64,000 bases of DNA from Galbibacter pacificus (lineage in GTDB: Bacteria > Bacteroidota > Bacteroidia > Flavobacteriales > Flavobacteriaceae). Shown here in pieces: positions 25,488-34,038 of this stretch. Location: NCBI RefSeq assembly GCF_029603165.1, contig NZ_JAQSVC010000007.1, forward strand, positions 124,001 through 188,000, in the 5' to 3' direction. Made by a program: the position numbers and the translations under genes. How positions within the stretch are numbered: the first letter of the stretch is position 1; the number at the start of each line of letters is the position of its first letter. The notes under the pieces are model-generated. The model was not told the origin of the DNA and searched no databases. It saw only the letters and a program-made list of their open reading frames with translations.

Positions 25488-27941
25488 ATGAAAAGAACAC
25501 TAAAAATTGGTTTTGTTTCCTGTCTTGTGCTTTTATGTTTAGCTTTATGTACATATAGCTGCAAACAGTCTGATCCTGATGCTCAAGACATAGGACAATC
25601 ATCATCTGCAACAGACGATGGTTTTAAAGGTAAAATAGAATTGGACATTCGGGATTCAAAATCCGATTGGGCTGCTTACACACCTAAATCTGCTCCTAAG
25701 GGAGCTCCCAATATTTTATTTGTATTGTACGACGATACCGGGCTGGGAGCTTGGTCGCCATATGGAGGGCGTATTAATATGCCAACACTGGATAGGTTAG
25801 CTGCAAATGGATTAACCTATACGCAATGGCATACCACAGCCTTGTGTTCGCCTACACGCTCTACTATTCTTACCGGTAGAAATCATCATTTAAACGGGAT
25901 GGCATCTATTACCGAAACAGCCGATGGTTACCCGGGGTCCAATGGGCGTGTCCCGGATGATTGTGCTCCTTTTGCACAAATACTAAGAGACAATGGTTGG
26001 AGTACTTTTTGGATTGGTAAAAACCACAATGTTCCCGAGCAAGATATAGCTCCGGGAGGAAGTCGTTCAGAATGGCCTACACAAAACGGTTTTGATCGTT
26101 TTTATGGTTTTCTTGGAGGTGAAACCAACAACTGGTACCCCGACTTGGTTGAAGACAATCATTTTATAGATCAACCTTATTCACCAGAAGAAGGTTATCA
26201 CTTGTCTAAAGACTTAGCCGATCAAGCTATTAAAATGTTACGTGACAAAAATGCTACCAATCCATCAAAACCGTTCTACATGTGGTTTAACCCAGGGGCA
26301 AATCATGCACCGCACCATTCTCCAGCTGCATATACTGCTAAATATAAAGGAAAGTTTGACGATGGTTATGATGCTTACCGCCATTGGGTGGTAAAGCGTA
26401 TGAAAGAAAAAGGAATTATCCCTGAAGATACAGGCATGGCCGACTTTAACCCACTGCCGGAAGATGTAGCAAATCCAGGAGATTATGTGCGTCCATGGGA
26501 TGAATTGAATGCAGATGAAAAGAAACTATTTTCAAAAATGGCCGAAGTATATGCCGGGTTCTCCGAATATACCGATGCACAAATAGGGCGAATTATTGAT
26601 TATTTGGAAGAAACCGGGCAGTTAGAAAACACTATTGTGCTTTATGCTGCAGATAACGGTGCTTCGGGTGAAGGAAGCCCTAATGGATCGGTGAACGAAA
26701 ACAAATTTTTTAACGGATATCCCGATGAGTTATCAGAAAACATGAAGTATTTAGATGTTCTGGGTAGTCCAGATACATATAACCATTTCCCAACAGGGTG
26801 GGCAGCTGCCTTTTCGGCACCTTTTAAAATGTTTAAACGTTATTCGCAATATGCTGGGGGAACCAACGATCCTTTGGTGATTTCTTGGCCAAAAGGGATT
26901 AAAGCAAAAGGAGAACTTCGTCATCAATACCATCACTCGGTAGATATTGTGCCTACTTTGTTAGAGGTATGCGGCATTGAGTTTCCAGAAGAATACAATG
27001 GTACAAAACAAACTCCATTATCTGGAATATCTATGGCATATACTTTTGATGCAGCACCTAACGACCCGACACATAAAGAAGTACAATATTATGCCATGCT
27101 AGGTACTCGCGGTATATGGAAAGATGGCTGGAAAGCTGCTGCGGTACATGCACCTATTAGTGGTAAAGGAAATTTTGACAAAGATCAATGGGAATTATAT
27201 CATGTTGCCGAAGATAGATCGGAAACCAATGATTTGGCAGAAGAAAACCCTGAAAAATTACAAGAGTTAATCGACGAATGGTTTAAACAAGCAGAGATTA
27301 ATAAGGTGCTGCCACTGGACGATCGTAGTGCTGCCGAATTATTAACTATTGAAAGACCTTCGCAAGAAGAAAAGAAAGACCGCTATGTATATTATCCTAA
27401 TACGGCGCCTGTACCCGAAGGCGTTGCTGTAAATGTTAGAGGTAGAAGCTACAAAATATTGGCTAATGTAGAAATAACCGATCCCAATGTAGAAGGGGTG
27501 TTGTTTGCCCATGGTTCTCGTTTTGGTGGGCATTCCCTCTTTATAAAAGACAAAAAGCTGTACTACGTATATAATTTCTTAGGTATAAAACCCGAACAAG
27601 TATTTACCTCTAGCACGACACTGAAGCCGGGCAAATATACATTAGGGATGGAGTTCACTCATGAAAAAGCAGGAGAGAACGGAGAATCGCTAGGAAATAC
27701 AAAGCTCTATATAAACGAAGATGTGGTAGCAGAAGGGGCTATGCGGACCCAGCCGGCTAAATTTACCTTATCGGGAGACGGGTTGTGCGTTGGTTACGAT
27801 AGTGGAGATAATGTAAGTAACCTATACGAATCGCCAGGCGAATTTGAAGGAGGCACCATTCAAGGCGTGGGAGTTACGGTAGAAGGAACACCTTATGTGA
27901 ATCTTGAAGCTGAAGCTAAGAGAATAATGATGGGGCAATAA
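25488..27941 (+). CDS. Arylsulfatase (type I, FGly-dependent), probable lipoprotein
   Basis: 817 residues. The N-terminus has a hydrophobic signal with a probable lipidated Cys25. The sulfatase core begins NILFVLYDDTGLG (calcium-binding Asp pair near 82-83), and the maturation motif CSPTRSTILTGR at 120-131 places the formylglycine at C120. Later conserved pieces are IGKNHNVP near 180, ADNGASGEGSPNGS near 390 and HHSVDIVPTLLEVCG near 483. About 200 C-terminal residues beyond the sulfatase fold look like a beta-sandwich. It hydrolyses sulfate esters; activation needs a formylglycine-generating enzyme encoded elsewhere. Confidence 0.9.
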   Translation: MKRTLKIGFVSCLVLLCLALCTYSCKQSDPDAQDIGQSSSATDDGFKGKIELDIRDSKSDWAAYTPKSAPKGAPNILFVLYDDTGLGAWSPYGGRINMPTLDRLAANGLTYTQWHTTALCSPTRSTILTGRNHHLNGMASITETADGYPGSNGRVPDDCAPFAQILRDNGWSTFWIGKNHNVPEQDIAPGGSRSEWPTQNGFDRFYGFLGGETNNWYPDLVEDNHFIDQPYSPEEGYHLSKDLADQAIKMLRDKNATNPSKPFYMWFNPGANHAPHHSPAAYTAKYKGKFDDGYDAYRHWVVKRMKEKGIIPEDTGMADFNPLPEDVANPGDYVRPWDELNADEKKLFSKMAEVYAGFSEYTDAQIGRIIDYLEETGQLENTIVLYAADNGASGEGSPNGSVNENKFFNGYPDELSENMKYLDVLGSPDTYNHFPTGWAAAFSAPFKMFKRYSQYAGGTNDPLVISWPKGIKAKGELRHQYHHSVDIVPTLLEVCGIEFPEEYNGTKQTPLSGISMAYTFDAAPNDPTHKEVQYYAMLGTRGIWKDGWKAAAVHAPISGKGNFDKDQWELYHVAEDRSETNDLAEENPEKLQELIDEWFKQAEINKVLPLDDRSAAELLTIERPSQEEKKDRYVYYPNTAPVPEGVAVNVRGRSYKILANVEITDPNVEGVLFAHGSRFGGHSLFIKDKKLYYVYNFLGIKPEQVFTSSTTLKPGKYTLGMEFTHEKAGENGESLGNTKLYINEDVVAEGAMRTQPAKFTLSGDGLCVGYDSGDNVSNLYESPGEFEGGTIQGVGVTVEGTPYVNLEAEAKRIMMGQ

Positions 27942-27966
27942 AATTGCTAACCAACTTACATAAAGT

Positions 27967-28006
27967 AATAGGAGGCTAAAAAGATATTCTTAGCCTCCTA
28001 TTTTTA
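27967..28006 (+). terminator. Intrinsic terminator after the arylsulfatase gene
   Basis: A 13-bp perfect stem (27967-27979 with 27990-28002; core AGGAGGCT / AGCCTCCT), 10-base loop and T run. It closes the sulfatase operon. Confidence 0.9.
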
Positions 28007-28031
28007 TTATTTTAATAAACCATACAAACCA

Positions 28032-28061
28032 AAAAACCCGAACAAATTTGTTCGGGTTTTT
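28032..28061 (-). terminator. Terminator downstream of tRNA-Phe
   Basis: A perfect 15+15 bp palindrome centred on AAATTT, with ACCCGAAC / GTTCGGGT arms and A/T runs at both ends, starting 3 bp past the tRNA 3' end. It would stop the tRNA transcript and, read the other way, back up the sulfatase terminator. Confidence 0.85.
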
Positions 28062-28063
28062 AG

Positions 28064-28139
28064 TGGTGGTGCCTCCAGGAATCGAACCAGGGACACAAGG
28101 ATTTTCAGTCCTTTGCTCTACCAACTGAGCTAAGGCACC
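28064..28139 (-). tRNA. tRNA-Phe (anticodon GAA)
   Basis: 76 nt with the CCA end encoded. Acceptor arm GGTGCCT / AGGCACC, D-loop AGCTCAGTTGGTAGAGC, anticodon stem AAGGA / TCCTT around CTGAAAA (GAA at the centre), T-arm with GGTTCGATTCC and discriminator A. The anticodon reads UUU/UUC, so phenylalanine. It is a single gene, not part of a tRNA cluster in this window. Confidence 0.97.
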
Positions 28140-28237
28140 AGTTAATATCAAATCGCAACCTAAAACTTTTGTTTCTTTGCTTTACCTTCCAATAGCTGTC
28201 GGGATGGGCAGAAATGCCAGTTGCTTGATTGCGGGTG

Positions 28238-28269
28238 CAAATATAGATGCAAATTTAATATTTGCAAAA
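28238..28269 (-). promoter_or_regulatory. Promoter of tRNA-Phe with tandem -7 boxes
   Basis: On the minus strand: TTTTG, a 19-bp spacer, then TATATTTG (28245-28238). A second perfect TAnnTTTG (TAAATTTG, 28257-28250) lies 12 bp upstream. The repeated TGCAAAT words also form a 9-bp dyad (28236-28244 with 28258-28266). The tRNA would start roughly 90 bp downstream; the rest of the gap to coaX (28270-28319) is AT-rich. Confidence 0.55.
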
Positions 28270-28319
28270 CAATTTTTAAAAAAATCGGTTTCGTAAATTT
28301 ACAACTTTAAAATTTAACA

Positions 28320-29048
28320 ATGAATTTAATAATCGATGTAGGGAACTCGTTTGTCAAAATAGCTGTTTTCAAAGAAGATAGGTTGCTGGTGGTGGAAAAA
28401 TCATCAGAAGGAACTTTTATAAATAAAATTTCAAAACTGTTCCAAAGTTACCCTTCCGTAAAGCAAATCATGGTTTCTTCCGTAGGGAAACTGTCGCATT
28501 TGCAAACAAAGGCATTGTCGGTATTTGCCCCGGTATCGGTGCTAGGTACCAACACCAAAGTACCGTTTAAAAATGCATATGCCACGCCCAATACCTTAGG
28601 AATGGACAGGGTAGCGCTCATAGCGGCCGCTTACTACAAATACAAAGGCGAAAACTGCCTTGTTATAGATGCCGGAAGCTGTATTACCTACGATTTTATT
28701 GATAAAAAAGGAGTGTACCATGGCGGTGCCATTGCCCCCGGGTTGCATATGAGATTAAAGGCAATGCATACTTTTACGGCCAATTTACCACTTATAGATT
28801 CATTAGAATTTACCGACTTTATAGGAGACTCCACTAAAGGCTGTATGATTTCTGGCGCAGTGAATGGTTCTGTTAACGAAATTGAAGCTACAATCCTACA
28901 ATATCAAGAAAGATTTAAAGATTTAACAGTTATTTTAACAGGTGGAGATAGTCATTTTTTGTCTAAAAGATTAAAAAGTAGCATATTTGCCCATCCGAAT
29001 TTCCTCTTAGAGGGAATTAATTATATTTTAGAACTCAACAAACACTAA
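28320..29048 (+). CDS. coaX: Type III pantothenate kinase CoaX
   Basis: 242 residues with the type III hallmarks: N-terminal IIDVGNSFVKIAVF (phosphate-binding Asp6), GMDRVALIAAAYY near 98, DAGSCITYDF near 121 (catalytic Asp) and HGGAIAPGL near 138. It phosphorylates pantothenate in the first step of coenzyme A synthesis; the type III enzyme is not inhibited by CoA. Its stop overlaps the ATG of the following outer-membrane protein gene (TAATG), a gene order typical of Flavobacteriia. Confidence 0.93.
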   Translation: MNLIIDVGNSFVKIAVFKEDRLLVVEKSSEGTFINKISKLFQSYPSVKQIMVSSVGKLSHLQTKALSVFAPVSVLGTNTKVPFKNAYATPNTLGMDRVALIAAAYYKYKGENCLVIDAGSCITYDFIDKKGVYHGGAIAPGLHMRLKAMHTFTANLPLIDSLEFTDFIGDSTKGCMISGAVNGSVNEIEATILQYQERFKDLTVILTGGDSHFLSKRLKSSIFAHPNFLLEGINYILELNKH

Positions 29049-30298
29049 TGATTAAACAGATTTTTATTGTAGCTGTATTGTTTATTTGTAGTTACAGTTT
29101 TGCACAGGAAGGAAGTGTGTCCCCTTATTCTTTTTACGGAACCGGCGATCAACGTTTTAAAGGGACGGCAGAAAACCGGTCAATGGGAGGGATTAGTGTT
29201 TATACTGATAGTATCCATTTAAACGTAATGAACCCCGCATCTTTGGGAAAATTGCGCTTAACCACTTTCTCGGTTGCCGGAAGTTACAACTCGTCGAGCC
29301 TAAAAACTGTAGATGCCAGTGAAAGTGCATCCGATGTAACTTTTGATTATTTGGTGCTGGGTATTCCGCTGGGGAACAATATGGGGATGAGCTTTGGGCT
29401 AATACCATATACTTCCGTAGGTTATAAAGTGCAATCTATAGACGAAACGGCATCGCCTGCCAAATCTAGCCTCTACGATGGAGAAGGAGGCCTTAACAAG
29501 GCACATTTGGCTTTTGGATATAACTTTTTGAAAAATTTCAGTATCGGGGCCAAGGCAAATTTTAACTTTGGAAAGGTTACAAATACAGCCGTTTATCAAT
29601 ATGAAGGCATACAATATGGAAGCAGAATTAGAAATGAATCGGAATATAGTGGATTTGATTTTAATTTTTCCTTAAATTACGGCGCAGAATTAACAGATGC
29701 TTTAAGCTTAAAGTCTTTAATAGGTTATACCCCAGCCACAAAAATTACTTCAAGTAATTCAAGAATAGTAACCACTGTTCCTGCTAGTGTAAATGGGTTT
29801 TATGAAGTCGATTTAGCAAAGTATGGGCTTAATTCCACGTATTTGCATTTACCCGAGTCGTATACCGTTGGTTTAGGAGTGGGTAAAAAATACACTTGGT
29901 TTATAGGTGGTGAATTTGAATATATAAACAGTAGCGAGTTTAAAAACGATTTTGTAAACCCTGTTAACGGTGCCTATGAAGATGGAGAAAGATTCTCCGC
30001 CGGAGCATTTTGGACGCCCGATTACGATTCTTTTACAAGTTACTGGAAAAGAATAACTTATAGGATTGGTGTTAGAAATGAAAAAACCGGCTTATTGGTA
30101 AATAATGTCCCCGTGCACGACTTTGGCATGTCTTTTGGATTAGGTTTGCCAATGAATGGTTTCTCCAATGCCAATGTAGGTGTTGAGTTTGGGAAAAAAG
30201 GAAGCACTTATTTAGGTCGCGTGGAAGAAAACTATTTTAATGTTTTTATAAGTTTGTCGTTAAACGACAGATGGTTTAGACCAAATTACATAAGATAA
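29048..30298 (+). CDS. Outer-membrane protein, FadL/OmpP1-like barrel
   Basis: 416 residues with signal peptide (YSFAQ). The start of the mature protein (SVSPYSFYGTGDQRFKGTAE, followed by NMNPASLGKL-like text) and the many aromatic strands look like the putative outer-membrane proteins coupled to coaX in Flavobacteriia. It resembles FadL/OmpP1 barrels in its N-terminal NPA-S-L region. No direct function is known. Its start overlaps the coaX stop by one base, and a TPR protein and lptC follow. Confidence 0.6.
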   Translation: MIKQIFIVAVLFICSYSFAQEGSVSPYSFYGTGDQRFKGTAENRSMGGISVYTDSIHLNVMNPASLGKLRLTTFSVAGSYNSSSLKTVDASESASDVTFDYLVLGIPLGNNMGMSFGLIPYTSVGYKVQSIDETASPAKSSLYDGEGGLNKAHLAFGYNFLKNFSIGAKANFNFGKVTNTAVYQYEGIQYGSRIRNESEYSGFDFNFSLNYGAELTDALSLKSLIGYTPATKITSSNSRIVTTVPASVNGFYEVDLAKYGLNSTYLHLPESYTVGLGVGKKYTWFIGGEFEYINSSEFKNDFVNPVNGAYEDGERFSAGAFWTPDYDSFTSYWKRITYRIGVRNEKTGLLVNNVPVHDFGMSFGLGLPMNGFSNANVGVEFGKKGSTYLGRVEENYFNVFISLSLNDRWFRPNYIR

Positions 30299-30339
30299 AA
30301 AATAAAAAAAATAATACGTTAACCTATAAAATTAAATAA

Positions 30340-31707
30340 ATGAGAAAGAAGATTTCAATACTGGTTGGTGTTCTAGGGGTTGCTTTTGCTACTTTCGGGC
30401 AGGCTCAAAACCCGGAATGTCCACAAAACCTATCGATTTTTGCAGAACACGCGAAAGTAAAGAATTACGATGCCGCTTACGAACCATGGAAAATGGTATA
30501 CGAAAATTGTCCAACACTGCACTATGCAACATATTTGTACGGAGAGCGAATCTTGAAAGATAAGCTGGAAAAAGATCCGGCAAACAAAGATACATACATC
30601 GCCATGTTGGAAGATCTGTATGCAACATCATATAAAAACTTTCCTAAAAGATATACCGAAACAGGTAGCTTGATAGATCTTGCCTTGTTAAAATATGATA
30701 ACAAAATAGGTACAGATCAAGAGATATACGACCTTTTGGATAAAGCATTTAAAAACAATCCAGAAGAATTTAAAAACCCTAAGGCATTATACCTGTACTT
30801 CTCTACATTGGTAGACATGAATGCCGCCGGGAAAAAAGACCTTCAGGAAGTATTTGATACCTACGACGCCGTAACAGGTAAAATTGCAGAGGAAAACCAA
30901 GAGCTTGGAGAAACTATTGTAAAATACGTAGAAAAAGAAGACGCGGGTACCTTGACAAGTAAGGAGAAAAAAGTGCTTGATGCCGCAAGGAAAAATGGTG
31001 AAAACTACGAAAAAATAAGTGGTAGTATCGATGCCAAGCTAGGTAAATTGGCAGATTGCGATAACTTAATCCCTCTGTACCAAAAGAATTTCGAAGCCCA
31101 CAAAACCGATGCCAATTGGTTAAAGAGCGCCGCAGGAAGAATGGATTCGAAAGACTGTACAGGCGATCCACTTTTCGTAAAACTAGTAGAAGCGCTTGAC
31201 AAAATAGAGCCATCGGCAAGTTCAAAATACTATTTGGGTTCTTTGTATGAAGAACAAGGAAATAGTTCAAAGGCATTGGAGTTTTACAAGCAGTCTGTAG
31301 ATTTGGAAACAGACCCTATCAAGAAATCAAAAAAACTCACGAACATTGCTAATAAAGCAGCCAAAAAAGGACAAAAGTCTACTGCTAGACAATATTGTAA
31401 CGAGGCGTTGCAGTTAAACCCTGCAAATGGTACGCCTTACTTAATCTTGGCCGGGCTATATGCAAACAGCGCCAACGATTGTGGTAGTACTTCTTTTGAG
31501 AAGAGGGCCATTTACTGGAAAGCAGCGCAAGTTGCCAGAAAAGCAGGCCAGGTAGACCCATCGTTAAGTAGCAAAGCCGCTCAAACTGCCGCAAGTTACG
31601 AAGGTAGGGCACCAAGCAAGCAAGATATCTTTAGCTCTGGTATGGCCGGAAAAACAATCCAGTTTAGCTGTTGGGTTGGTGGAAGTGTAAAAGTTCCTAG
31701 CTTATAA
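30340..31707 (+). CDS. Periplasmic tetratricopeptide-repeat protein
   Basis: 455 residues with a signal peptide (ATFGQAQ). Helical repeats fill the sequence; the clearest TPR units lie near 310-345 (SSKYYLGSLYEEQGNSSKAL) and 360-395 (ARQYCNEALQLNPANGTPYL). The protein is a likely envelope scaffold. It ends 1 bp before lptC, so the two are probably translated in sequence, and its operon partners hint at a role in envelope assembly. Confidence 0.7.
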   Translation: MRKKISILVGVLGVAFATFGQAQNPECPQNLSIFAEHAKVKNYDAAYEPWKMVYENCPTLHYATYLYGERILKDKLEKDPANKDTYIAMLEDLYATSYKNFPKRYTETGSLIDLALLKYDNKIGTDQEIYDLLDKAFKNNPEEFKNPKALYLYFSTLVDMNAAGKKDLQEVFDTYDAVTGKIAEENQELGETIVKYVEKEDAGTLTSKEKKVLDAARKNGENYEKISGSIDAKLGKLADCDNLIPLYQKNFEAHKTDANWLKSAAGRMDSKDCTGDPLFVKLVEALDKIEPSASSKYYLGSLYEEQGNSSKALEFYKQSVDLETDPIKKSKKLTNIANKAAKKGQKSTARQYCNEALQLNPANGTPYLILAGLYANSANDCGSTSFEKRAIYWKAAQVARKAGQVDPSLSSKAAQTAASYEGRAPSKQDIFSSGMAGKTIQFSCWVGGSVKVPSL

Positions 31708-31708
31708 G

Positions 31709-32296
31709 ATGCAACAAAAGTTAAAATATAGATTATTGAACATTGTCACAGTTATTGCTGTGACAATGTTTTTTTCATGTGAAGGTAATTTAAAAGAAGT
31801 GCAAAAAATGACCGCACAGAATAAGATGCCTGTTGGCGTTGCTGAAGATTTTGTGCTAAAATATACCGATTCCACTAAATTAAAAGCAGTGGTAAGCGGA
31901 CCTTTATATGAAGATTATACCAATCAAACCTTTCCGTTTCAGGAATTTCCCAAAGGGGTCCATGTGGTTTTTTACGACGATTCCAACCAAAAAAGCACCA
32001 TAACGGCCAAATATGCAATTTTTTATTCCAAGTCCGATCTTGTAGACATGAAAGGAGATGTGGTGCTAAAAACCTATGACGGGAAACAATTATTGGCCGA
32101 CCAGTTGTTCTGGGACCAAAAAAACCAATGGATTTTTACCGAAGGCCCTTATACATTTAATAGCCCCGACTTGAACATGACGGGCATAGGCATAGATTTC
32201 AACAAAGAGTTCACGGTGGTAAATTCTCATGGAAACTCGGGAACGGCAGTTGTTAAAGAAGAAACCAAAACCGAAGAAGCCCCAAAAACCGAATAG
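31709..32296 (+). CDS. lptC: LPS export protein LptC
   Basis: 195 residues: a short N-terminal hydrophobic anchor with a possible lipobox (MFFSC), then a beta-rich OstA/LptC domain (about 40-180) with GVHVVFYDD and AKYAIFYSKSDLVDMKGDV repeats typical of the beta-jellyroll. LptC relays lipopolysaccharide from the inner-membrane LptBFG complex to LptA. The C-terminal EETKTEEAPKTE is low-complexity. The first 20 codons contain a terminator-like hairpin (listed separately). Confidence 0.8.
   Translation: MQQKLKYRLLNIVTVIAVTMFFSCEGNLKEVQKMTAQNKMPVGVAEDFVLKYTDSTKLKAVVSGPLYEDYTNQTFPFQEFPKGVHVVFYDDSNQKSTITAKYAIFYSKSDLVDMKGDVVLKTYDGKQLLADQLFWDQKNQWIFTEGPYTFNSPDLNMTGIGIDFNKEFTVVNSHGNSGTAVVKEETKTEEAPKTE
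31739..31776 (+). terminator. Terminator-like hairpin inside the lptC signal sequence
   Basis: A 13-bp perfect stem (31739-31751 with 31758-31770), 6-base TTATTG loop and a following run of seven T. It covers lptC codons 11 to about 22 (NIVTVIAVTMFF). By shape it is a textbook intrinsic terminator, but it lies in coding sequence, so it may be an attenuator that works only when lptC is not being translated. Confidence 0.7.
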
Positions 32297-32387
32297 TTTC
32301 TTTAATTACTTAAGGGGCAAAACACACATATATCCAACTTTTCTTTATTTTTGAACAAAGAAATTCTATTTTCTATTATTTACAGTT

Positions 32388-32588
32388 ATGAATACCAAGT
32401 ATTTTAAGATTTTTGAGATTGCTTATCTTATCGTTGCCGTTATTTCTATTGTTGAAGTTGTTCAGGTTTGGGGAACAAACCGAAACAGGGCATACCTTTT
32501 TCTGTTTTTTGCAATAGTTTCCCTGGGGATGTTTTTCTTTAGAAGGTATTACCGCAAAAAATTCAGCGATAGGCAAAATAAAGAATAA
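32388..32588 (+). CDS. Small two-helix membrane protein
   Basis: 66 residues with two membrane helices (about 8-28 and 36-52) and a basic C-terminus (RRYYRKKFSDRQNKE). It is joined directly to the next gene: its stop is followed at once by the ATG at 32589. Function unknown; the tight coupling with the CBS-domain protein suggests they work together. Confidence 0.7.
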   Translation: MNTKYFKIFEIAYLIVAVISIVEVVQVWGTNRNRAYLFLFFAIVSLGMFFFRRYYRKKFSDRQNKE

Positions 32589-33863
32589 ATGGAAATGGCC
32601 ATTTTAATCATAATCGTCTCGCTCTTACTCTCTGCTTTCTTTTCGGGGATGGAAATAGCCTATGTTTCATCCAATAAAATTCATATAGAAATAGAGAAAA
32701 AGCAAGATGGCCTCTTGGCAAAAGTCCTTGCAAAACTTACTAAAAAGCCTTCAAAATTTATTGCGACCATGTTGGTGGGCAATAATATCGCTTTAGTGGT
32801 TTACGGTATCTACATGGGGGACCTGCTGATTGATTATATTTACCCGTCGTATGTTGGCGCAGAAAGCCTCCCCTTCGATGTAATATTGGTCCAAACGGTT
32901 ATTTCAACACTCATTATATTAATTACCGCCGAGTTTTTGCCAAAAGTTTTTTTTCAGATTTATGCAAACAGCCTGCTTAAATTCTTTGCGGTGCCGGCAT
33001 ACTTTTTTTACATAATTTTCTCATTTATATCATCGTTTGTTATCTGGATTTCAGACATTGTCCTTAAAGTATTTTTTAAATCGAAAGGGGACGATGTGCA
33101 ACTGGCTTTTAGCAAAGTAGAATTAGGCGATTATATTTCAGAACAAATGGAATCCGTAGACGAAGAAGACGATGTAGATTCCGAAATTCAGCTTTTTCAA
33201 AACGCCCTGGAGTTTTCAGAAGTAAAAGCAAGGGAAGTAATGGTGCCCCGAACAGAAATAACAGCAGTAGAACTGCACGAATCGCCCAAAGGGCTTGGCA
33301 AACTTTTTACCGAAACCGGCTATTCAAAAATACTGGTGTATAAAGATACCGTAGACGATATTATAGGGTATGTGCATTCCTTCGATTTGTTTAAAAAACC
33401 ACAGGGGATCAAAAATGTAATGATGCCCGTTGAATATGTGCCCGAAACAATGCTGATAAGTGATGTGCTCGAAGTGCTAACAAAAAAACGAAAAAGCATA
33501 GCGGTAGTTTTAGATGAATATGGCGGGACATCCGGGATTATGACCGTCGAGGATATTGTGGAAGAGCTTTTTGGGGAAATTGAAGACGAACACGATAGCA
33601 TTGTCTTGCAGGAAGAACAAATAAGCGAAACCGAATTTAAGTTTTCGGCAAGGCTGGAAGTAGATTATTTAAACGAAGAATACAAACTTGACCTTCCCGA
33701 AGAAGAAAATTACGAAACGCTGGGAGGACTTATCGTTAACAGGATCGGGGAAATCCCGGCAAAAGGAGAAGTGGTAACGATTGATAATTACCAATTTACC
33801 GTACTGGAAGTTGGTAGCACCAAAATAGATTTGTTGCACCTCAAAGTGTTGGAAGAAGAATAA
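32589..33863 (+). CDS. CNNM/CorC family transporter-associated protein (DUF21-CBS)
   Basis: 424 residues: DUF21 membrane domain with about four helices (1-190), a pair of CBS domains (about 205-330, with VPRTEITAVE and VLDEYGGTSGIMTVEDIVEE) and a C-terminal CorC/HlyC domain (about 345-424, ENYETLGGLIV). Family members bind nucleotides through the CBS pair and take part in Mg2+ or Co2+ efflux; old annotations call them hemolysins. It starts directly after the small membrane protein gene. Confidence 0.85.
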   Translation: MEMAILIIIVSLLLSAFFSGMEIAYVSSNKIHIEIEKKQDGLLAKVLAKLTKKPSKFIATMLVGNNIALVVYGIYMGDLLIDYIYPSYVGAESLPFDVILVQTVISTLIILITAEFLPKVFFQIYANSLLKFFAVPAYFFYIIFSFISSFVIWISDIVLKVFFKSKGDDVQLAFSKVELGDYISEQMESVDEEDDVDSEIQLFQNALEFSEVKAREVMVPRTEITAVELHESPKGLGKLFTETGYSKILVYKDTVDDIIGYVHSFDLFKKPQGIKNVMMPVEYVPETMLISDVLEVLTKKRKSIAVVLDEYGGTSGIMTVEDIVEELFGEIEDEHDSIVLQEEQISETEFKFSARLEVDYLNEEYKLDLPEEENYETLGGLIVNRIGEIPAKGEVVTIDNYQFTVLEVGSTKIDLLHLKVLEEE

Positions 33864-34038
33864 AAATCATCAGGTTGAATTAAAATGGGAAAAGCCAGTC
33901 AAGGCATTTTGGATTATTGATGAAACATAATTTTCCGATATATCAAACAAAAAGCGCAATAATTGCACCTTCAGGTTTTTATTATTCCAAAAAAGTGGTA
34001 TTTTCGCCCACATTAATTTTATAAAATAGTATTGATAA

